Made by a program: the position numbers and the translations under genes
Notes under the pieces: generated by a model
What the model saw: the letters and a program-made list of their open reading frames with translations, nothing else
Database searches by the model: none
What the model was told of the DNA's origin: nothing
Shown: piece after piece, positions 38,650-49,846 of the stretch
Position numbering within the stretch: position 1 is the stretch's first letter
Layout of the letters: every line of letters starts with the position of its first letter
NCBI RefSeq assembly: GCF_004564075.1
Contig: NZ_CP038256.1
Span: 1,116,001 to 1,180,000, forward strand
From: Microbacterium sediminis
GTDB lineage: Bacteria; Actinomycetota; Actinomycetes; Actinomycetales; Microbacteriaceae
Direction of reading: 5' to 3'
DNA: 64,000 bases

Positions 38650-38708
38650 CCGCAAGTCTCTGCCAGTTCCGCATGGGCGGACAGCCGGACTCTGCACAGA
38701 CTTGCGGC
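38650..38708. repeat. 59-bp palindromic repeat, copy 2
   Basis: The outer arms CCGCAAGTCTCTGC and GCACAGACTTGCGG pair with one mismatch, and an inner TCCGC/GCGGA stem with an ATGG loop lies at 38668-38681. An extra CCGCAAGT precedes it directly (38642-38649). It lies 104 bp upstream of the AbiEi-like start and 9 bp past the CPBP stop (minus strand). Confidence 0.8.
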
Positions 38709-38716
38709 CCAACCCC

Positions 38717-39454
38717 CTACGGCAGGTACGGGGCCGCGAGGGGGTAGCCGACGAACGCGATCGTGTCGAGCAGGGTGTGGGCGATCACGAGGGGCATGAC
38801 GCGGCGCCACCGCAGGTAGCACCAGGCGAAGGCGGCGCCCATCACCGCGTTGCCGAGCGCCATCGCCGGGCCCTGGTACGCGTGGTACGCGCCGCGGAGC
38901 AGGGCGATCGCGAGGATCGTGGTCCACGGCCGCCATCCCAGCTCGCGCAGGCGCTCGCCGAGGTAGCCGTTGAGGATCACCTCCTCGAGCAGGCCGGCGC
39001 GCGCGGCCGAGAGCAGCAGCAGCGGGATCGTCCACCACGCGGCGTCGAGCTCGGACGCCTGCACCTGCACCGTGAGCCCCAGCAGCCGCGACGCCGCGTA
39101 CAGGGCCAGGCCCGGGATGCCGATCGCCGCCACGAGCCCGAGCGCGAGGCCTGCGTCGCGCCCGACGCGCGAGAGGTCCAGACCGATCCGCCGCAGCGCG
39201 TTGCGGCCCGGCTCCCACAGCAGGTACACCGCGAGCGCCACGAGCGCGAGGTCGAACGCCACGTCGAGCACCCGGTAGATCGCGTCCCACACGGCATCGT
39301 CGGCGCGCGCCGGGTTGAGCGCGGTCGACTGGTCCGACAGGGGTGCGGGGCGGGTCAGTGCGCGGATCAGCGAGAGCACCGAGTACACGGCGGACTGGCC
39401 GAGCGAGAGCGCCAGAACGATGCCGATCTCCCACCACAGCCGCGCGCGCACCAC
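38717..39454 (-). CDS. CPBP family intramembrane metalloprotease
   Basis: A 245-aa protein with about seven hydrophobic helices. The CPBP/Abi motifs are present: EEVILNGYLGERL (glutamate pair; the usual Arg is replaced, with Leu-Asn in its place), LRGAYHAYQGPAMALGN (FxxxH-like) and VIAHTLLDTIAF. Roles in the family include prenyl-protein-type proteolysis and bacteriocin self-protection. GTG 39454 is chosen because CACGCT ends 6 nt upstream; GTG 39472 is a longer option. The gene ends 9 bp from palindromic repeat copy 2. Confidence 0.85.
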   Translation of the reverse strand: MVRARLWWEIGIVLALSLGQSAVYSVLSLIRALTRPAPLSDQSTALNPARADDAVWDAIYRVLDVAFDLALVALAVYLLWEPGRNALRRIGLDLSRVGRDAGLALGLVAAIGIPGLALYAASRLLGLTVQVQASELDAAWWTIPLLLLSAARAGLLEEVILNGYLGERLRELGWRPWTTILAIALLRGAYHAYQGPAMALGNAVMGAAFAWCYLRWRRVMPLVIAHTLLDTIAFVGYPLAAPYLP

Positions 39455-39632
39455 CCCGCCAGCGTGCCACACGCGAGGGCCGTGAGCAGATTGCCCATGG
39501 CCGAAGGGACCGCGTTACGGCGATGTAACAGTTCGCGATGCGAGTTGGTGCAATCGTCGCACCGTGCTTATCGTCGTCGCTATCGCCTGCACCCGAGTGG
39601 GCAGGCATAGTCCCTTCCCTGGAGGAAACCCA

Positions 39633-41255
39633 ATGAAGCGCAACAAGGTCGCCCTTTCGGGCGTCGCGCTGCTCGGCCTCGGCGGCATCCTGCTCGCCGG
39701 TTGCGCGAGCGGCGACGGTGGCAGCAGCGACGGCGGCAACGGCGCCGGCGACGCGATCGTCACCACCAACGGCACGGAGCCGCAGAACCCGCTGATCCCG
39801 ACCAACACCAACGAGGTCGGCGGCGGCAAGATCCTGGACAGCATCTTCTCGGGTCTGATCTCGTACAACGCCGACGGCTCGGTCGAGAACGAGGTGGCCG
39901 AGTCGATCACGGTCGACTCGCCCACGCAGCTCACCGTCAAGATCAAGGAGGGCCTGACCTTCACCGACGGTGAAGAGGTCACGGCCGACAACTTCATCAA
40001 GGCGTGGAACTACGGTGCCGCGCTCGACAACCAGCAGCTCTCGAGCTACTTCTTCGAGGACATCGAGGGCTTCAGCTGGGACGAGAACGTCGAGGAACTC
40101 TCGGGCCTGCAGCAGGTCGACGACTACACGTTCACGATCACGCTGAACAAGCCGGCCACCGACTTCGCGCAGCGCCTCGGCTACTCGGCCTTCTACCCGC
40201 TCCCGGACGTCGCGTTCGAGGACATGGAGGCCTTCGGCGAGTCGCCGATCGGCAACGGCCCGTACAAGCTGGCCAGCGAGGACGCCTGGGTCCACGACGA
40301 GGGCATCTCGCTCGTCGTGAACGAGGACTACGAGGGCCCGCGCGAGCCGCAGAACGACGGCCTCGACATCCGCTTCTACGCCTCGCAGGATGCCGCGTAC
40401 GCCGACCTGCTCTCGGGTGAGCTCGACGTGCTCGACCAGATCCCCGAGGCCGCGCTCGAGACGTACCAGGACGAGCTCGGCGACAACTGGGTCAACCAGC
40501 CCGCCGCGATCTTCCAGTCGTTCACGATCCCCGAGTACCTCCCGCACTTCGAGGGAGAGGAGGGCGTCCTGCGCCGTCAGGCGATCTCGATGGCGATCAA
40601 CCGCAAGGAGATCACCGAGGTGATCTTCCAGGGCACCCGCACCCCGGCCAGCGACTTCACGTCGCCCGTGATCGACGGCTGGAGCGAGGAGCTCGAGGGC
40701 GCCGAGGTCCTGGAGTACAACCCGGAGCGCGCGCAGGAGCTGTGGGCCGAGGCCGACGCCATCAGCCCGTGGGAGGGCTCGTTCCAGATCGCGTACAACT
40801 CCGACGGCGGCCACCAGGGCTGGGTCGACGCGGTGACCAACTCGATCGCCGGCACGCTCGGCATCGACGCCTCGGGCGCCCCGTACCCGGACTTCGCCGG
40901 TCTGCGTGAGCAGGTCACGAACCGCACCATCACGACCGCGTTCCGCACCGGCTGGCAGGCCGACTACCCGGGTCTGTACAACTTCCTCGGCCCGCTCTAC
41001 GCGACCAACGCCGGCTCGAACGACGGTGACTACTCGAACCCCGAGTTCGACGACCTGCTGTCGCAGGGCATCAGCTCGGCCGACCCCGCCGAGGCCAACG
41101 AGCTGTTCCAGCAGGCGCAGGAGATCCTGCTCCAGGATCTGCCCGCCACCCCGCTGTGGTACTCGAACGTCACGGGCGGCTGGGCCGACACCGTCGACAA
41201 CGTCGAGTTCGGCTGGAACTCGGTGCCGCTGCACTACAACATCACCAAGGGCTGA
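39633..41255 (+). CDS. peptide ABC transporter substrate-binding lipoprotein (OppA/DppA-like)
   Basis: A 540-aa solute-binding protein of family 5. The signal peptide ends in lipobox LAGC with Cys24, followed by a Gly/Ser/Asp-rich linker. Markers are TEPQNPLIPTNTNEVGGGK, LTFTDGEEVTADNFIKAW, IGNGPYKLAS and FRTGWQADYPGLYNFLGPL, the last typical of oligopeptide-type proteins. ATG 39633 has GGAGGAAA upstream. It is followed by two hairpins before the permease genes, so it may be made in excess over them, as is common for such operons. Confidence 0.94.
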   Translation: MKRNKVALSGVALLGLGGILLAGCASGDGGSSDGGNGAGDAIVTTNGTEPQNPLIPTNTNEVGGGKILDSIFSGLISYNADGSVENEVAESITVDSPTQLTVKIKEGLTFTDGEEVTADNFIKAWNYGAALDNQQLSSYFFEDIEGFSWDENVEELSGLQQVDDYTFTITLNKPATDFAQRLGYSAFYPLPDVAFEDMEAFGESPIGNGPYKLASEDAWVHDEGISLVVNEDYEGPREPQNDGLDIRFYASQDAAYADLLSGELDVLDQIPEAALETYQDELGDNWVNQPAAIFQSFTIPEYLPHFEGEEGVLRRQAISMAINRKEITEVIFQGTRTPASDFTSPVIDGWSEELEGAEVLEYNPERAQELWAEADAISPWEGSFQIAYNSDGGHQGWVDAVTNSIAGTLGIDASGAPYPDFAGLREQVTNRTITTAFRTGWQADYPGLYNFLGPLYATNAGSNDGDYSNPEFDDLLSQGISSADPAEANELFQQAQEILLQDLPATPLWYSNVTGGWADTVDNVEFGWNSVPLHYNITKG

Positions 41256-41276
41256 TCGAGCCTGAGATGATCCGCT

Positions 41277-41308
41277 GCGAGGCGGTGGCGTACACGCCAC
41301 CGCCTCGC
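41277..41308. terminator. perfect 14-bp hairpin after the peptide-binding gene
   Basis: GCGAGGCGGTGGCG and CGCCACCGCCTCGC pair completely around TACA. No T-tract, so it may mainly stabilise the 3' end of the upstream mRNA or pause polymerase. Confidence 0.7.
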
Positions 41309-41360
41309 ACCATGTCGCCCGGCACACCGTTCTCCCAGTTTCGGGAGCGGAGGATGGCCG

Positions 41361-41388
41361 AGCGGGTCCCCCGAAGGACCCGCTTTCT
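41361..41388 (+). terminator. intrinsic terminator before the peptide permease genes
   Basis: AGCGGGTCC and GGACCCGCT form a 9-bp stem with a 6-nt loop, followed by TTCT. It is the second hairpin in the 215-bp gap and suggests that only part of transcription reads into the permease genes, or that these have their own promoter. Confidence 0.7.
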
Positions 41389-41470
41389 GCTGTGCTCCTC
41401 GCCCCGCCCGCGGGCCAGGGTTTTCTTCCGTGTCGTGTGACCTCGTCATCCCCAGAAGGGAGGCACGAGG

Positions 41471-42400
41471 GTGGCCACTTACATCCTCAGACGCATCCTG
41501 CAGGTGATCCCCGTCTTTCTCGGGGCCACGCTGCTGATCTACTTCATGGTCTTCGCCATGCCCGGCGACCCGATCGCCGCGCTGTTCGGCGACAAGCAGC
41601 CGCCGCCGCAGCTGCTGGAGCAGATCCGCGCGCGCTACCTGCTCGACCAGCCGTTCATCGTCCAGTACCTCAACTACCTCGGCGGCATCCTGCGCCTCGA
41701 CTTCGGCGTGGGCTTCAACGGCCAGCCGGTGATCGAGACGCTCGCCCGCACGTTCCCCGTCACCCTGCGCCTGGCGATCATGGCCGTGGCGCTCGCGTTC
41801 GTCCTCGCGATCGTGATCGGCGTGACCTCGGCGCTGCTCAAGGGCACGATCTACGACCACCTCATGCTCATCGTCGCGCTGCTGTTCGTGGCGGTGCCGG
41901 TGTTCGTGGTCGCGTTCGCCGCGCAGTTCTTCCTCGGCGTGCAGCTCGGCTGGTTCAAGCCGACGGTCGGCGCCGACAACGACTGGGGTGGCCTGTGGCT
42001 GCCCGCGATCGTGCTGGCCTTCAGCATCTACGCCACGATGATGCGCCTCACGCGCGCGTCGACGATCGAGACGCTGCAGCAGGACTGGGTGCGCACCGCG
42101 TACGGCAAGGGGCTGTCGCGTTCGCGCATCATCCCCGTGCACGTGCTGCGCAACTCGATGATCCCGATGGTCACCGACACGGCCTCGCAGTTCGGCGTCC
42201 TCATGGTCGGCGCGACCGTGACGGAGGGCATCTTCAACGTGCCCGGCGTCGGCAACCAGCTGTACACGGCGATCATCAAGCACGAGACACCCACCGTGGT
42301 GTCGTTCGTGACGATCTTCGTCGTCGTGTACGTGCTCATCAACCTGCTCGTCGACCTGCTCTATGGTCTGCTCGACCCGAGGATCCGCTATGTCAAGTAG
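41471..42400 (+). CDS. peptide ABC transporter permease (DppB/OppB-like)
   Basis: A 309-aa permease: the N-terminal YILRRILQVIPVFLGATLL, the MPGDPIAALFGDKQ loop, six helices, and the coupling loop YGKGLSRSRIIPVHVLRNSMIP. GTG 41471 with GGGAGGCACGAG upstream. Overlaps the next permease by 11 nt, so the two are made together. Forms the channel with the downstream DppC-like protein. Confidence 0.94.
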   Translation: MATYILRRILQVIPVFLGATLLIYFMVFAMPGDPIAALFGDKQPPPQLLEQIRARYLLDQPFIVQYLNYLGGILRLDFGVGFNGQPVIETLARTFPVTLRLAIMAVALAFVLAIVIGVTSALLKGTIYDHLMLIVALLFVAVPVFVVAFAAQFFLGVQLGWFKPTVGADNDWGGLWLPAIVLAFSIYATMMRLTRASTIETLQQDWVRTAYGKGLSRSRIIPVHVLRNSMIPMVTDTASQFGVLMVGATVTEGIFNVPGVGNQLYTAIIKHETPTVVSFVTIFVVVYVLINLLVDLLYGLLDPRIRYVK

Positions 42401-43324
42401 TACGCATTTCGTGGCGCCCGTGAAGGAGGCGCAGGTCCAGGTCGATCAGGTCCAGCTGAGCAACCGCAAGAGCAACCTGTGGCTCGACGCGTGGCGCGAC
42501 GTCCGCCGCCGCCCGCTGTTCTGGATCTCGATGGTGTTCGCGCTGATCGTGATCATCATGGCGATCGCCCCCGGCCTGTTCACCCAGGTGCTGCCCTCGG
42601 GCGGCGCGTGCCAGCTCGCCGTCAGCAACGCCGGCCCCGAGGCGGGTCACCCGCTCGGCTTCAACCGCCAGGGCTGCGACATCTGGTCGCGCCTGGTGTG
42701 GGGCACCCGCACGTCGATGGTCGTCGGCCTGCTGGCGACGCTCATCGGCACCGTGATCGGCGTGATCATGGGCGCCCTGGCCGGCTTCTACGGCGGCTGG
42801 CTCGACTCGCTGCTCTCGCGCATCGGCGACATCTTCTTCACGATCCCCTACATCGTCGCGGCGATCGTGGTGATGACGGTGCTCTCCAGCTCTCGGACGG
42901 AGCTGACGCTCGCGTTCGCGATCGGCGGGTTCTCGTGGGCGTCGACCGCGCGCATCGTGCGCGCCGAGGTGCTGCGCGTGAAGCAGTCCGACTACGTGAT
43001 GGCCTCGATCGCCCTGGGGCTCTCGCGCTTCAAGACGATGCTCGTGCACGTGCTGCCCAACGCGATGGCCCCGGTCATCGTCGTGGCGACGATCAGCCTG
43101 GGCCACGCGATCGTGGCGGAGTCCACGCTGTCGTTCCTGGGCGTGGGCCTGGGCGGCAACACCGTCTCGTGGGGCGCCGACATCAGCCAGGCGCAGGCGA
43201 CGCTTCGCACCGCACCGATGGCGCTGTTCTGGCCGTCGCTGGCGCTGACGATCGCGGTGCTCGCGTTCATCACGCTCGGCGAGATGCTGCGCGACGCGCT
43301 CGACCCGAAGGCGAGGGCACAGCG

Positions 43325-43328
<4 letters not shown>
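42390..43328 (+). CDS. peptide ABC transporter permease (DppC/OppC-like)
   Basis: A 312-aa permease: a 30-residue polar N-terminus, WRDVRRRPLFWISMVFALIV as helix 1, GHPLGFNRQGCDIWSRLVWG, the RTSMVVGLLATLIGTVIG helix, and the coupling loop ALGLSRFKTMLVHVLPNAMAP with AESTLSFLGVGLG at the end. ATG 42390 overlaps the DppB-like stop by 11 nt. Its stop overlaps the ATPase start (ATGA). Confidence 0.94.
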
Positions 43329-44995
<1,667 letters not shown>

Positions 44996-44997
44996 TC

Positions 44998-45561
44998 GTG
45001 TCGGGAGCAGGCGCAGACTACGAGCCCGGCGACGAGCTGACGCGTCGGATCCGGCCCGCCTCGGGCCGGGTCTGGCTGTCGCTCACCGCCGTGCTCGTGG
45101 TCGGCCTGCTCATCGACGCGATCGTCCGGGGCGGGTGGCTGCAGGCGGTGCTCATCGCCCCGTGGCCGCTCGCCCTGGTGTGGTTCGTCTACGTGTTCGT
45201 CTACGCGCCGCACGTGCTGGCCGACGAGCGCGGCGTGACGATCCACAACATCCTGCGCATCACGCGCGTGCCGTGGGGCGCAATCGACGACATCGTCATG
45301 CGCTGGCAGCTCGAGGTGCGCCTCACCGCCGCGGCCGGCGGCAAGAGCATCCAGGCGTGGGGCGTGCCCGCCCGCCGCCCCCGCGGCCGCACGCGCGATC
45401 AGCCGGCCGACGTCGAGGCCGAGATCCTGCGCGAGATGAAGCTCAACGCCGACGCCGACCCGTCCGACGACCGCGTCACCCGCTCGTGGGATCTCCTCGG
45501 CGTGGTGGGCCTCGTCGTGATCGCGGCGTGGGCCGCGATCGCCGTCGCCGTCACGTCCTGA
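44998..45561 (+). CDS. PH-domain membrane protein
   Basis: A 187-aa protein with a pair of N-terminal helices (VWLSLTAVLVVGLLIDAIV, then APWPLALVWFVYVFVYAP), a small bacterial PH-like domain (VLADERGVTIHNILRITRVPWGAIDDIVMRWQLEV), and one C-terminal helix (LLGVVGLVVIAAWAAIAVAV). GTG 44998 lies 2 nt after the ATPase stop, so it may share the transporter transcript. Many actinobacteria carry such proteins next to unrelated genes; function unknown. Confidence 0.8.
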   Translation: MSGAGADYEPGDELTRRIRPASGRVWLSLTAVLVVGLLIDAIVRGGWLQAVLIAPWPLALVWFVYVFVYAPHVLADERGVTIHNILRITRVPWGAIDDIVMRWQLEVRLTAAAGGKSIQAWGVPARRPRGRTRDQPADVEAEILREMKLNADADPSDDRVTRSWDLLGVVGLVVIAAWAAIAVAVTS

Positions 45562-45660
45562 GCCGGCTCGGCGGGGGGTGCGGGACCCGCTCAGGCGGAC
45601 CGCGATAGGATGGACTGCCCCGACTCCGGGGTCCATCCCGTACATAGCAAGGATCCCTTC

Positions 45661-47574
<1,914 letters not shown>

Positions 47575-48013
47575 CCCGGGGGTCGACGAGCCCGGGGGGT
47601 TGCGCCCCACGGGCTCGTCGACCGGAGCGCGAAGCGCGGAGCGGAGACGGGTCGAGCGGAGCGGCGCAGCCGCGGAGTCGAGACCGAGGGTTGAAGCCCG
47701 GTGCTCTCGACTCCGCTTCGCTCCGCTCGAGCCGTCTCGGCTCCCTTCGGTCGCTCGACGAGCCCGGGTGGTGACGGCTCGTGATCCGCTGAGCCCCACG
47801 GGCTCGTCGACCGGAGGCGCGGAGCGCCGGAGCGGAGACCGGGCCCCTGGAGCCGGAGGCTCCGCGCGTCGCGAATGCGACGTGTGGAGGGACGACGGGG
47901 CCGAGCGGAGCGGCGCAGCCGCGGAGTCGAGACCGAGGGGTTGAAGCCCGGTGCTCTCGAGTCCGCTGCGCTCGCTCGAGCCGTCGTGAGCGCAGCGCCG
48001 GGTCGGGCTCCAG
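47575..48013. repeat. intergenic repeat cluster between typA and azlC
   Basis: No gene is supported in these 440 bp. Two direct copies of a 65-bp unit (47653-47717 and 47902-47967) differ by one inserted G and one substitution. A 23-bp string beginning CCCCACGGGCTCGTCGACC recurs exactly at 47605-47627 and 47794-47816. Within the first unit, inverted repeats pair 47644-47661 with 47719-47736 (one mismatch) and GGAGTCGAGA (47675-47684) with TCTCGACTCC (47705-47714), so a large cruciform can form. The same family occurs inside gcvT. No transposase or terminal direct repeat is visible. Confidence 0.8.
47581..47623. terminator. strong hairpin just after typA
   Basis: Perfect 14-bp arms GGTCGACGAGCCCG and CGGGCTCGTCGACC with a further GGGG/CCCC pairing inside the 15-nt loop. 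It begins 7 nt past the typA stop and its right arm doubles as the start of the repeat region. No T-tract. Confidence 0.6.
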
Positions 48014-48026
48014 TAGGCTCGATCCG

Positions 48027-48734
48027 GTGAGCACCGCCCCGTCCGACGAGCGCCGCAGCGCGTTCCGCGACGGGCTGGCCGTGGCGCTGCCGACGAGCGC
48101 CTACGGCATCTCGTTCGGCGCCCTGGCGACCGCCTCCGGGCTCGACATCTGGCAGACGTGCGTGCTCAGCCTGCTGATGTTCTCGGGCGGCTCACAGTTC
48201 GCGTTCGTCGGCGTGATCGCCTCGGGTGGCGGCGGACCGGCGGCCATCGCCTCGGCCGCGCTGCTCGGCGTGCGCAACGCGGCCTACGCGGCCCGCATGA
48301 ACGCCGTCGTCGGCGGCACCTGGCCCCGCCGGCTCGGCGCCGCCCAGTTCACGATCGACGAGTCCACGGCCGTCGCACTCGCGCAACGCGAGCCCGGGGC
48401 GCGCCGCGTCGGGTTCTGGGTGACGGGCGTGGCGATCTTCGTGGGGTGGAATGCCACCACCCTCGCCGGCGCCCTGTTGGGCGACGTGCTCGGCGATGTG
48501 CGGGCCTATGGGCTGGACGCGGCGGCGGCCGCGGCCTTCCTCGCGCTGCTGTGGCCGCGCCTGCGCTCCCGCCAGGCCGTCGCGGTCGGCGCGGCCGCCG
48601 CCGTGATCGCCGCCGCGACGACGCCCGTCCTGATGCCGGGGCTTCCTGTCCTGCTCGCGGCGGTCGTCGCGATCGTCGTCGGCTGGACGAACTGGCTCGG
48701 GCGCCGCGCCGCGTCGGGCGGGGGCCCCGCATGA
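48027..48734 (+). CDS. azlC: AzlC-family branched-chain amino acid exporter subunit
   Basis: A 235-aa protein with about six or seven helices: VALPTSAYGISFGALATASG, SLLMFSGGSQFAFVGVIASG and LLGVRNAAYAARMNAVVGG are AzlC signatures, and QFTIDESTAVALAQ follows. With AzlD it forms the large and small subunits of a branched-chain amino acid (or analogue) exporter. GTG 48027 has TAGGCT (48014-48019) ending 7 nt upstream, directly past the repeat cluster. It overlaps azlD by 4 nt. Confidence 0.92.
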   Translation: MSTAPSDERRSAFRDGLAVALPTSAYGISFGALATASGLDIWQTCVLSLLMFSGGSQFAFVGVIASGGGGPAAIASAALLGVRNAAYAARMNAVVGGTWPRRLGAAQFTIDESTAVALAQREPGARRVGFWVTGVAIFVGWNATTLAGALLGDVLGDVRAYGLDAAAAAAFLALLWPRLRSRQAVAVGAAAAVIAAATTPVLMPGLPVLLAAVVAIVVGWTNWLGRRAASGGGPA

Positions 48735-49045
48735 ACCTGTGGACCGCGATCCTGCTGGCCGGCATCGCCGTGGCCGCGCTCAAGCTCGCCGGCTACCTGG
48801 TGCCCGAGGAATGGCTCGAGCGCCCGCGCCCCGCGCGCATCACCGATCTGCTCACCGTCGCGCTGCTCGCCGCGCTTGTGGCGGTGCAGACGCTGGGCGA
48901 CGGCATGGCGGTGCGCGTCGACGCGCGGTTGCCGGCGGTGGCCGTCGCGGCGCTGCTGCTGTGGCGGGGCGCCTCGTTCCTCGTCGTGGTCGTGGCCGCC
49001 GCCCTCACCGCCGCCGCGCTGCGGGCGCTGGGCTGGGCGGCCTGA
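48731..49045 (+). CDS. azlD: AzlD-family small subunit
   Basis: A 104-aa membrane protein with four short helices (LWTAILLAGIAVAALKLAGY, ITDLLTVALLAALVAVQTL, LPAVAVAALLLWRGASFLVVVVAAALTAAALRAL). Size, topology and its ATGA overlap with azlC identify it as the small subunit of the exporter. ATG 48731. Confidence 0.9.
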   Translation: MNLWTAILLAGIAVAALKLAGYLVPEEWLERPRPARITDLLTVALLAALVAVQTLGDGMAVRVDARLPAVAVAALLLWRGASFLVVVVAAALTAAALRALGWAA

Positions 49046-49071
49046 CAGCGGCCGCCGCGTACCCTGAGACC

Positions 49072-49503
49072 ATGCGTTCCGACTGGCCGATCCGTGTCGC
49101 CACCTGGCTGGGCGCGCTCCTCGCCGGCGCCGTGTTCGGCATTGCCGGCACCGTCATGCACTCGGCCGCGGTGATCCCGCTCGGCGTCGGGGGCGTCGTC
49201 CTGCCGGTCGGGATGCTGATCGCCGCCGTCGGCAGCCTCGCGCTGCTCGTCGCCGTCCGGATCCTCGGCGACGACCGCGCGACCGTGCTGGCCACGGGCC
49301 TGGGCATGCTCGCCGCGCTGCTCGCGTTCTCCGGCCAGGGGCCGGGCGGATCGGTCGTCGTCCCGGCCGCGGCGGAGGGGCAGCCGCCGCTGGGGATCAT
49401 CTGGTCGTGGACCGTCGCGATCGTGGTGCTGCTCGTCGTGGCGTGGCCCGACCTGCGCGGCGTGCGGTCGACATCGGGGGAGCGCACGGCTCCCGACGCG
49501 TAG
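49072..49503 (+). CDS. four-helix membrane protein, unknown function
   Basis: A 143-aa protein with four predicted helices (IRVATWLGALLAGAVFGIAG, VIPLGVGGVVLPVGMLIAAV, ATVLATGLGMLAALLAF, IIWSWTVAIVVLLVVAW). ATG 49072 has TACCCT (49060-49065) ending 6 nt upstream. Its TAG stop (49501-49503) forms the first three bases of the fdxA -10 hexamer. It may be related to the DUF6113 membrane proteins often found beside fdxA in this family; I am not certain of that name. Confidence 0.75.
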   Translation: MRSDWPIRVATWLGALLAGAVFGIAGTVMHSAAVIPLGVGGVVLPVGMLIAAVGSLALLVAVRILGDDRATVLATGLGMLAALLAFSGQGPGGSVVVPAAAEGQPPLGIIWSWTVAIVVLLVVAWPDLRGVRSTSGERTAPDA

Positions 49504-49512
49504 AATCGTCGG
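49501..49512 (+). promoter_or_regulatory. fdxA -10 hexamer overlapping the upstream stop codon
   Basis: TAGAAT (49501-49506) ends 6 nt before GTG 49513. The TAG is also the stop codon of the preceding gene. The spacing predicts a transcript that starts at or next to the GTG. Confidence 0.6.
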
Positions 49513-49839
49513 GTGACTTACGTGATCGCCCTTCCCTGCGTGGACGTCAAGGACCGCGCCTGCATCGATGAGTGTCCGGTCGACTGCATCTACGAGGGCG
49601 AGCGCAGCCTCTACATCCACCCGGACGAGTGCGTCGACTGCGGCGCCTGCGAGCCGGTGTGCCCCGTCGAGGCGATCTACTACGAGGACGACCTGCCCGA
49701 CGAGTGGCAGGACTACTACAAGGCCAACGTCGAGTTCTTCGACGAGATCGGCTCGCCGGGCGGCGCCGCCAAGGTGGGCGTGATCCCCAAGGACCACCCG
49801 ATCATCGCCGCGCTGCCGCCGCAGTCCGCCGGCCACTGA
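49513..49839 (+). CDS. fdxA: 7Fe ferredoxin (3Fe-4S/4Fe-4S)
   Basis: A 108-aa electron carrier. Cys9, Cys17 and Cys50 fit the 3Fe-4S ligands; Cys21, Cys40, Cys43 and Cys46 fit the 4Fe-4S ligands; Cys25 is the usual free Cys. Segments [19 protein letters not shown] and [12 protein letters not shown] show this directly. It donates electrons to cytosolic oxidoreductases such as P450s. GTG 49513 is leaderless-type (TAGAAT, 6-nt spacing). It is followed 7 nt later by dapC, a neighbour pair common in actinobacteria. Confidence 0.96.
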   Translation: MTYVIALPCVDVKDRACIDECPVDCIYEGERSLYIHPDECVDCGACEPVCPVEAIYYEDDLPDEWQDYYKANVEFFDEIGSPGGAAKVGVIPKDHPIIAALPPQSAGH

Positions 49840-49846
49840 GCCGGCC

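Noticed and set aside
47575..48013. CRISPR-like array in the typA-azlC gap
   Set aside because: There are only two long direct copies with unequal, non-spacer-like distance, and the units form nested palindromes. No cas genes are present.
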